From an uncultured Clostridia bacterium (lineage in GTDB: Bacteria > Bacillota > Clostridia > RUG12999), in the NCBI GenBank assembly GCA_934792465.1, contig CAKVOK010000020.1:1-49920 (forward strand): a stretch of DNA of 49,920 nt. Reading direction: 5' to 3'. A program made the position numbers and the translations under genes. This document shows positions 43,566 through 49,920 of the stretch, piece by piece. Position 1 is the stretch's first letter; every line of letters begins with the position of its first letter. The notes beneath the pieces are model-generated. The model worked only from the letters and a program-made list of their open reading frames with translations, made no database searches and was not told the origin of the DNA.

Positions 43566-43833
43566 TAGTTGCAACAAAAAAACTCACAAAGGAGAGTGGT
43601 TTTTATCTATCGTCAAGAAATTTTAAAAGACATCAGTCTTTTTACTTCACAGCCAAAAGCTAAGTTTTACGATGAACTATTCATCAATTCATTTCATGTG
43701 TTTTGCGCCTTTCTAATAACATTATACATTCAACTTGCATTTGTGTCAACCCCTTATACATCACCACTCAAGTTATTGGTACCATTTTTAAAAATGATAC
43801 TCATAAAAATGAAACTATTGATAACGAATAAAG

Positions 43834-43872
43834 AACTGCCTCTTGATAAACGCAGAACACCTGTGATAAAAT
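43834..43872 (+). promoter_or_regulatory. Proximal promoter of the ABC importer operon
   Basis: AACTGCCTCTTGATAAACG (43834-43852) carries the -35 TTGATA (43843-43848). The -10 TAAAAT (43867-43872) follows after 18 bases. Motif and spacing match 19266-19304. Confidence 0.55.
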
Positions 43873-43918
43873 ATAGGCAAATAAAATTTTAACTTACTGT
43901 AATGGAGGAGTAGAAAAA

Positions 43919-45328
43919 ATGAAAACAAAGAAAATAATATCATTGCTTCTTGCCTGTGCACTGTGCACCGTATCATTTTCGGGTTGCAAAAAACATGACC
44001 AAAAAAAGGCAAAAACGTCTGACGGTAAAACACTGATTTCCGTCGGCTTATGGCCCGACAAAGAAGCCGAGCCGAAAAGCTATGAACGAATGGAAAAGCA
44101 GCGTCAGGATTTCATGGAAAAGTATCCCGATATATATATTGAAGAGGACGGCTGGAAATTTGATATTCAGTCATTTACGGCAAAGGCAGAGGGCGGCACT
44201 TTGCCAACGCTCTACAAAGCTTACTTTACCGAAGCAAATCGAATCATGGAGCTCGGATATGCGGCAGATATTACGGATGCCGTAAAGCGGCACGGATATT
44301 ATGATAAAATAAATGATTATTTGTTAGGTAATATTTCAAAAAACGATAAAATATATCTTATCCCCTCAGAAATGTATTCATTGGGACTTTTAATAAATAT
44401 AAATCTGTTCCGTCAGGCCGGTCTTATCGATGCAAGCGGTGCTCCGATTATTCCGAAAACATTTGAGGAGATGAGACAAACCGCCAAAGAAATATCAGAA
44501 AAAACAGGCAAAGCAGGCTTTGTATTCCCGACTGCCGAAAATGTCGGAGGATGGAATTTTATGCCGCTTGCGTGGGGATACGGCACAAAATTTATGGAAC
44601 AGAAAGACGGAAAATGGATTTCCGAATTTGCAAGTGATGAGTGCAGCGCTGCGTTAAAGCTCATACACGATATGAAGTGGGAAGACAATTCTCTCCCGTC
44701 AAACACAAAAATAAATGCCGAAGAAGTTATGAAACTCATAGGAACAGATCAGGCAGCCATGACTTTCGCACACCCCGGTCAGTTAAACAGCCTTGTAAAC
44801 AGCTACGGTATGGATATTAATGCAATAGGTATGGCAAAAATGCCTGCCGGTCCCGTTAAAGACGTAACGTTGATGGGCGGTGCTTTTTATGTAATCGAAC
44901 CGAACGCAACACCCGAGCAAATTGACGCTGCTCTTAAATGGATTGAATTTGACGGTATTACTCCCGATCTCGATGAAGAAGGAAAAGCCAGATACCGTGA
45001 AACGTATGAGAAGAAAAAGGAGCAAGGCGTTGACGTTATCGGTATTAAAGATCTGACATTTTGGAACGAGAAAGCATCAAGTCAGACATATAAGGACTCT
45101 GTAAAGGATGAATTCAGAAACATTCCAAAAAAAAATATAGAATCATATAACAATAAGCATGATATGGAATTTCAAGCAGAGGAGCCCGTATGCTCTCAGG
45201 ATTTATACGCTACACTTGACAGATGTATTCAAGAAGTTCTTACAAACAAATCTGCCAATTGTGCAAGTATTTTAAAGCAGGCATCAAGTGATTTTCAAGC
45301 TAACTTCCTTGATTACGAGAATAATTAA
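43919..45328 (+). CDS. ABC sugar importer, substrate-binding lipoprotein
   Basis: The 469-residue family 1 extracellular solute-binding protein has a lipoprotein signal peptide with lipobox FSGC (Cys23) after LLLACALCTVS. The mature part has the two-lobe pattern of oligosaccharide binders (LPTLYKAYFTEANRIMELGYAADITD, IYLIPSEMYSLGLLININLF, TDQAAMTFAHPG). The closest recognisable class is the LplA/YtcQ type used for rhamnogalacturonan-like oligosaccharides. That is inference from operon type and the linked GH78. GGAGGAG precedes the ATG. Confidence 0.9.
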   Translation: MKTKKIISLLLACALCTVSFSGCKKHDQKKAKTSDGKTLISVGLWPDKEAEPKSYERMEKQRQDFMEKYPDIYIEEDGWKFDIQSFTAKAEGGTLPTLYKAYFTEANRIMELGYAADITDAVKRHGYYDKINDYLLGNISKNDKIYLIPSEMYSLGLLININLFRQAGLIDASGAPIIPKTFEEMRQTAKEISEKTGKAGFVFPTAENVGGWNFMPLAWGYGTKFMEQKDGKWISEFASDECSAALKLIHDMKWEDNSLPSNTKINAEEVMKLIGTDQAAMTFAHPGQLNSLVNSYGMDINAIGMAKMPAGPVKDVTLMGGAFYVIEPNATPEQIDAALKWIEFDGITPDLDEEGKARYRETYEKKKEQGVDVIGIKDLTFWNEKASSQTYKDSVKDEFRNIPKKNIESYNNKHDMEFQAEEPVCSQDLYATLDRCIQEVLTNKSANCASILKQASSDFQANFLDYENN

Positions 45329-45345
45329 CGAGGAGGCACATTGCG

Positions 45346-46260
45346 GTGAAAACTATTAAATCAAAAACCGGCAAAAAAATAAATAGGAATATCGTTAAAA
45401 ACAATTTTAACTCATGGCTTCTGATTATACCTGCCGTACTTTGCGTATACTTTATTGTAATTCGTCCGCAGATTACCGGTATTTATTGGTCGTTCTTTAA
45501 TATGAAGGGTTATACAATTCAAAGTTTTGCAGGTCTTGACAACTACAAAAGAGTTCTGTCCGACACAAGATTTTTGCAAACGCTTGTGAATACATTGCAA
45601 TATGTATTTTGGTCGCTTGTAATAGGATTTCCGATTCCTATTATTTTGTCGATAGTTCTCAACGAAATGGTTCATTGCCGCAACGGATTTCGCTTTTGGG
45701 TTTATTTCCCGAGTGCACTTCCGTCCGTTGCCGTTATGACACTTTGGTATATGATATACTATCCCGACCAAGGCGGACTTTTAAATATGATATTAATAAA
45801 GTTCGGATTTCAGCCGTATGTTTGGCTTCAAGACCCGAAGTTTGCGATTTTGGGGGTTATACTGAGTATAACATGGAACGGCTGTGGAGCAACCGCAATT
45901 TACTATTTTGCATGTCTTCAGGGCATAAGCCGCGAGCTTTACGAAGCCGCACTTATAGACGGTGCCGGATTTATGAAACGTTTTTGGGCCGTAACATTTC
46001 CGCATATGTCGGGAATAGTTCTCCTATTTCTTATAAGACAAATTATAAGTATATTCTCAATTATGGAGCAACCGCTGCAAATGACAGGCGGCGGACCTAA
46101 CGGTGCGTCATATACTTTGGGATTGCTTGCATATGATTTTGCATTTCCCGGGAATCGTCCGCAATTAGGTCTTGCAATAGGTGTTATAATGTTTGTAATA
46201 CTTCTTGTGTTTACTTGCTTTTATTTCTACCTCAACAAAAAAGTTGAAGACAGCAGATAG
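45346..46260 (+). CDS. ABC sugar importer permease 1 (LplB/UgpA type)
   Basis: The 304-residue integral membrane protein has six predicted helices. The EAA loop that docks the ATPase is clear (EAALIDGAGFMKRFWAVTFP, about 204-223). It starts with GTG at 45346, with AGGAGG upstream, 17 bp after the binding protein. It pairs with permease 2. Confidence 0.92.
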   Translation: MKTIKSKTGKKINRNIVKNNFNSWLLIIPAVLCVYFIVIRPQITGIYWSFFNMKGYTIQSFAGLDNYKRVLSDTRFLQTLVNTLQYVFWSLVIGFPIPIILSIVLNEMVHCRNGFRFWVYFPSALPSVAVMTLWYMIYYPDQGGLLNMILIKFGFQPYVWLQDPKFAILGVILSITWNGCGATAIYYFACLQGISRELYEAALIDGAGFMKRFWAVTFPHMSGIVLLFLIRQIISIFSIMEQPLQMTGGGPNGASYTLGLLAYDFAFPGNRPQLGLAIGVIMFVILLVFTCFYFYLNKKVEDSR

Positions 46261-46277
46261 TATAGGAGGATATAAAA

Positions 46278-47168
46278 ATGTTATTGCAAAAACATCTCAA
46301 TAAAGGGATTTTAACAGATGCGGATTTAAAACGTCCGAAATACAAATTTTTATATTGGTCAATGTTTGTATTTCTTGTGCTTTATTGCTCTACCTGCGGA
46401 TTTCCCGTTATATGGATTCTTTTGTCGGGATTTAAAGACGTAAAAGAAATGTATTCCATTCCCTCGAGCCTATTTCCGAAAAGAATAGATCTTAGAAAGC
46501 TGTTGGAAGTTTGGAGAAGCATGAAATTTTATAAGTATTACATAAATACTTTTATCATGTCCGCCGGATCGGTTATAAGCGATATTATAATATGCGGTCT
46601 TGCCGGATATTCCCTATCAAGATTAAAGCCTGTCGGAACAAATCTCATTTTAGCAATATTCTTTTGGGTTTTACTTATGCCTGGAACAATGAGAACCGTG
46701 CCGCTTTATAAAACATTTATAAACTTTCCTGTTTTAAATGTCAACCTGTCGGAATCGTTTGTACCGATTTGGCTTATGGCTGCCGCAAATGTTTTTGATA
46801 TTATACTGTTTAAAAATTTCTTTGACGGAATATCAAAATCCCTTGTTGAAGCGGCGCAAATAGACGGTGCCGAAAATATGAGCATTTTCTTTAGAATAAT
46901 ACTTCCGCTGTCAACACCGGTATTTTTGACGGTTACCATTTTCACATTTAACGGAAGCGTAGGTCAATTCTTCTGGCCTTATCTTCTTATAAGCAACAAG
47001 GATCTTACAGTATTGGGAGTTCAACTGTTTAACATGAAATCATCTACATTTACCATGGACTATCAAATGCTGGCACTCATATTCTCGATACTTCCTCAGG
47101 TTATAGTATTCTTGATTTTCCAAAAGAAAATAATAGGCGGAGTTAACGTTGGAGGAGTAAAAGGATAA
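46278..47168 (+). CDS. ABC sugar importer permease 2 (LplC/YtcP type)
   Basis: The 296-residue membrane protein has about six helices and the EAA loop EAAQIDGAENMSIFFRIILP (about 194-213). It lies 17 bp after permease 1 with GGAGG before the ATG. No ATP-binding subunit gene follows. The importer must share an MsmX-type ATPase encoded elsewhere, as is known for this class in Bacillota. Confidence 0.92.
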   Translation: MLLQKHLNKGILTDADLKRPKYKFLYWSMFVFLVLYCSTCGFPVIWILLSGFKDVKEMYSIPSSLFPKRIDLRKLLEVWRSMKFYKYYINTFIMSAGSVISDIIICGLAGYSLSRLKPVGTNLILAIFFWVLLMPGTMRTVPLYKTFINFPVLNVNLSESFVPIWLMAAANVFDIILFKNFFDGISKSLVEAAQIDGAENMSIFFRIILPLSTPVFLTVTIFTFNGSVGQFFWPYLLISNKDLTVLGVQLFNMKSSTFTMDYQMLALIFSILPQVIVFLIFQKKIIGGVNVGGVKG

Positions 47169-47182
47169 ATAATTTAAATATG

Positions 47183-47211
47183 CAGGGGCGTTATTAAATG
47201 TAACACCCCTG
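47183..47211 (+). other. Intra-operon hairpin before GH78
   Basis: CAGGGG-C-GTTA pairs with TAAC-A-CCCCTG (one C/A mismatch). It has no T run, so it is not a classical terminator. It could lower or stabilise transcript between importer and enzyme. Confidence 0.4.
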
Positions 47212-47230
47212 TATAAGATTGGAGAACAAA

Positions 47231-49723
47231 ATGTTAAAATGTACGGATTTGCTTTGCGAATATCTTAAAAATCCTATCGGTATCGATGAAACAAACCCAA
47301 GATTTTCGTGGAGAATCGAAAGTGATAAAATCAACACATTTCAAACAGCTTACGAGTTAAAAATCCCAAACCTTTGGGAAAGCGGTAAAATTATTAGCGA
47401 CAAATGCATAAATATTTGCTTAAATAATATCGTTCTTAAAAGCAAAACACATTATAAATGGGCCGTTAGGGTATGGGATAATCACGGCGAAGTTTCCGAG
47501 TGGGCATTTGCCGAGTTTGAAACAGCACTGATGTCAGACGGATTTTCGGCGGATTGGATATCATGTAATGAAGAAAAGCTTACCTCATGTCCCGTATTCA
47601 GAAAAAAGTTTTCAATCACTGAAAAAACAGAGAATGCGAGAATTTATGCAACGGCACTCGGAAATTATGAAATATATATCAACGGCACAAGAATTAATGA
47701 CGGATGGCTGATGCCGGGATTTGTATCCGCAAACAAGCGACTTCCGTATCAAACCTATAAAGTGAACAATCTGCACATCGGTGAAAACGAAATTTTAATT
47801 TATTTGGCTCCCGGTTGGCTGAGAGGACAAATCTCCGTTGTCGGAAGAAACATTTTCAATTTAGAACCTGCAATAATAGCTGAATTATCGGATGAAAACG
47901 GTATTATCGTCAAAACCGATGACTCGTGGGAATACTCAAACAGCCGATACATAACATCCGAAATATATGACGGAGAAATTTATGATGCCGGATTTGAAGA
48001 CTCTGAATTCTTAATTTCTTACAAAGCACATATAACAGATTATCCAAAATCACATTTAAAGGCTCAAAACAATGAGCCGATAAGAATAATCGACGAGCTG
48101 GAACCGATTGCTTTATTTAAAACCCCAAAAGGCGAAACCGTAATAGATTTTGGTCAAAACATGGTCGGGTGGGTCGAATTTAAAGTAAAAGGAAATAAAG
48201 GCGACAAGGTCGTATTATCGTTTGCCGAGGTTTTGGACAAAAACAATAACTTTTATAACAAAAATATGCGAAAAGCAAAAAATCATATAGAATATCGTTT
48301 AAAAGGTTGCCAAAACGAGGAATATCATCCTCATTTTACATTTGAAGGCTTTAGATATGTTCGAGTTGATAAATATCCCGGAGAAATAGATGTCAAAAAC
48401 TTTAAAGGACTTGTAATTCACTCCGATTTTGAAAGAACAGGTTATTTCTCGTGCGGAAATGAGATGATTAATAAACTGTTTTCAAATATAATTTGGGGAC
48501 AAAAAGGGAACTTTGTAGATTTACCTACCGACTGCCCTCAACGAGATGAACGGCTTGGGTGGACGGGTGATGCGCAAGTATTTATAAAAACGGCAGCACT
48601 CAACTATCGAGTAGTATCTTTTTTTGAAAAGTGGCTCACTGATTTAAAGCTTGATCAAAACGAAAAAATTGGTGTGCCAAATATAATTCCGTATATTAAT
48701 ATAACAAAAGAAAACGGTTCTGCCGCATGGGGTGATGCAGCAACAATATGTCCGTGGGAGCTTTATCGTGCATTTGATGATAAAAGAATATTGACAAAAA
48801 ACTATGAAAGCATGACAAAATGGGTTGAATATATGAGGCGTTCCGGAAGCTGCGAATACCTTTGGGATAGCGGAGAACATTTCGGCGATTGGCTTGCTCT
48901 TGATAATTTTGACGGTTCGTATAGGGGCAAAACGTCTTCAAGTTTCATTGCAACGATTTTTTTCGCATATTCTGCGCTACTTACATCAAAAGCCGCAAAG
49001 GTATTGGGAAAACATGATGATTATATTAAGTATCAAAAGTTGCACGAAAATATTAAGAAAGCATTTAATAAAAAATTTACAAATGAAAACGGGCTCTTAA
49101 CCGAAAATACTCAAACGGCATACACTTTGGCATTGTTTTTTGATATGACTGATAATAAAAAACAGCTTACTGATAAGCTTTGCAATCTTATAAAAAAGAA
49201 TAATATGTTTATTACAACGGGATTTGTCGGAACGCCTTATATATGCCATACATTGTCGGAAAACGGTTATACAAATACAGCATATGATATTGTTCTGCAA
49301 AAAGAATATCCATCATGGCTTTACTCCGTAAGCAAAGGCGCAACAACAATTTGGGAGCATTGGGACGGCATCAAACCCGACGGAAGCTTTTGGAGTGATG
49401 AAATGAATTCATTTAACCATTATGCATACGGTTCTGTTGCAGATTGGCTTTATACAAAATCGGCCGGCATAAACTATGATGAAAACGAACCGGCATATAA
49501 GCATATTATATTCAAACCAATGCCGGACAAACGTTTCGGATATGTTAAATCAAAGCTGAAAACCATGTACGGTACGATAAAGTCTGAATGGAAATACGAA
49601 AATGATTTCATACTCTATAAGGTTGAAATTCCGCCAAATACGTATGCTGACTTCATTTTCCCTAACGGCGAATCAAAACGGCTGTCATCCGGGGTATTTG
49701 TATTTAAAACAGCTCTAAAATAA
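47231..49723 (+). CDS. GH78 alpha-L-rhamnosidase, cytoplasmic (copy 2)
   Basis: The ATG at 47231 is preceded by GGAG at 6 bases; an in-frame TTG 12 bases earlier overlaps that site and is rejected. The 830-residue enzyme has an N-terminal Ig-like domain, rhamnosidase N domain (ARIYATALGNYEIYINGTRI), beta domain, catalytic (alpha/alpha)6 domain with TDCPQRDERLGWTGDA (about 432-447) and TTIWEHWDG (about 705-713), and a C-terminal beta domain. There is no signal peptide. It is co-transcribed with the importer, so it probably acts on what the importer brings in. Copy 1 (15630) differs widely in sequence, suggesting a different rhamnosidic linkage or substrate. Confidence 0.94.
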   Translation: MLKCTDLLCEYLKNPIGIDETNPRFSWRIESDKINTFQTAYELKIPNLWESGKIISDKCINICLNNIVLKSKTHYKWAVRVWDNHGEVSEWAFAEFETALMSDGFSADWISCNEEKLTSCPVFRKKFSITEKTENARIYATALGNYEIYINGTRINDGWLMPGFVSANKRLPYQTYKVNNLHIGENEILIYLAPGWLRGQISVVGRNIFNLEPAIIAELSDENGIIVKTDDSWEYSNSRYITSEIYDGEIYDAGFEDSEFLISYKAHITDYPKSHLKAQNNEPIRIIDELEPIALFKTPKGETVIDFGQNMVGWVEFKVKGNKGDKVVLSFAEVLDKNNNFYNKNMRKAKNHIEYRLKGCQNEEYHPHFTFEGFRYVRVDKYPGEIDVKNFKGLVIHSDFERTGYFSCGNEMINKLFSNIIWGQKGNFVDLPTDCPQRDERLGWTGDAQVFIKTAALNYRVVSFFEKWLTDLKLDQNEKIGVPNIIPYINITKENGSAAWGDAATICPWELYRAFDDKRILTKNYESMTKWVEYMRRSGSCEYLWDSGEHFGDWLALDNFDGSYRGKTSSSFIATIFFAYSALLTSKAAKVLGKHDDYIKYQKLHENIKKAFNKKFTNENGLLTENTQTAYTLALFFDMTDNKKQLTDKLCNLIKKNNMFITTGFVGTPYICHTLSENGYTNTAYDIVLQKEYPSWLYSVSKGATTIWEHWDGIKPDGSFWSDEMNSFNHYAYGSVADWLYTKSAGINYDENEPAYKHIIFKPMPDKRFGYVKSKLKTMYGTIKSEWKYENDFILYKVEIPPNTYADFIFPNGESKRLSSGVFVFKTALK

Positions 49724-49786
49724 AAAATATAACACAAAAATAAGGGGTACAGGCATAATCTTGGATTAGCACGCCCATTTTAAGGT

Positions 49787-49837
49787 TTACAAGACCTCCA
49801 AGATGATGTATAATAAAAATATCATTTTTGGAGTGGT
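49787..49837. repeat. Palindrome near the right edge, inverted copy of 1-48
   Basis: TTTACAAG plus the imperfect palindrome ACCTCCAAGATGAT (49794-49807) / ATCATTTTTGGAGTGGT (49821-49837), with the loop GTATAATAAAAAT identical to that of the left-edge copy on the opposite strand. It lies just upstream of the IS promoter and may be the element end or its insertion target. Bases 49724-49786 show nothing else. Confidence 0.6.
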
Positions 49838-49920
49838 ATAATATAAATAGAGTCGACAAACACCCAAAAATCTGATATAATAAATCAGAAAGAGGGAAAG
49901 AAAATGTCAAAGTACAGCAA
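49838..49920 (+). mobile_element. 5' end of an IS3-type element, cut by the window edge
   Basis: A promoter (TCGACA, 49853-49858, 17 bases, TATAAT at 49876-49881) and ribosome site GAGGGAAAG lead to an ATG at 49904. The first codons read MSKYS, the start of an IS3-family OrfA. The identity is supported by the longer decayed relative at 18207-18402, which decodes as an OrfA helix-turn-helix. The open reading frame runs off the edge. Confidence 0.6.

Noticed and set aside
43569..43892. Plus-strand ORF of about 107 codons before the ABC operon
   Set aside because: It lacks a start codon at a sensible distance from a ribosome site, covers a promoter with a motif shared elsewhere, and resembles no family.
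47183..47211. Terminator between the ABC permease and GH78
   Set aside because: The hairpin has a mismatch and no T run, and GH78 follows within 20 bases with its own ribosome site, so read-through is expected.

Overview
The window is AT-rich DNA with strong Shine-Dalgarno sites (AGGAGG and close variants). It encodes S-layer-homology (SLH) proteins, a lipoprotein-type sugar ABC importer without its own ATPase, a YesN-like AraC regulator with an extracellular sensor, and many carbohydrate-active proteins. This fits a Clostridia (Bacillota) plant-polysaccharide degrader, possibly a pectin specialist of the Monoglobus type. The genus is an inference from gene content only. No rRNA, tRNA or CRISPR array was seen.

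Region 1 (about 0.3-13.6 kb, all minus strand) is a ten-gene defence island. In order of transcription it holds an XRE regulator, a SNF2 helicase with a possible PLD-like N-terminus, two tandem related DUF4391-like proteins, a two-helix membrane protein, a type III Mod methyltransferase, a four-helix-bundle (23S rRNA IVS-type) protein, a type III Res subunit, a SWIM zinc-finger protein and a WYL regulator. Two promoters, before the helicase and before the SWIM gene, share an unusual -35 region at identical spacing. The four-helix gene sits between mod and res, bracketed by a perfect 24-bp inverted repeat. Related short repeats interrupt mod in frame at three places.

Region 2 (13.6-19.1 kb) is a scarred accessory stretch. 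It has an IS200/IS605-like palindrome region, a DMT transporter with a probable frameshift in a G6 run, an AraC remnant, a cytoplasmic GH78 rhamnosidase whose leader is a decayed IS3-type orfA, and an SGNH hydrolase.

Region 3 (19.3-49.7 kb) is a carbohydrate-utilisation locus. A plus-strand gene for a secreted multi-module binding protein (19.4-22.2 kb) converges on a ten-gene minus-strand operon (41.0 down to 22.4 kb). That operon starts with cytoplasmic GH39-like, SGNH, RpiB-like and GH43 proteins, continues with three very large secreted modular proteins (two with a diverged clan GH-A catalytic domain), and ends with two SLH cell-surface proteins. A membrane-bound AraC regulator lies upstream and diverges from an ABC sugar importer operon (binding protein, two permeases) that ends in a second GH78. 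The likely scheme is: surface and secreted proteins bind and trim a rhamnose- and arabinose-bearing polymer, the ABC importer takes up oligosaccharides, and cytoplasmic GH78, GH43 and GH39 enzymes finish them.

Both window edges carry inverted copies of the same palindrome next to an IS3-like element. The window may therefore be bounded by copies of one insertion sequence, or be an assembly contig broken at them.
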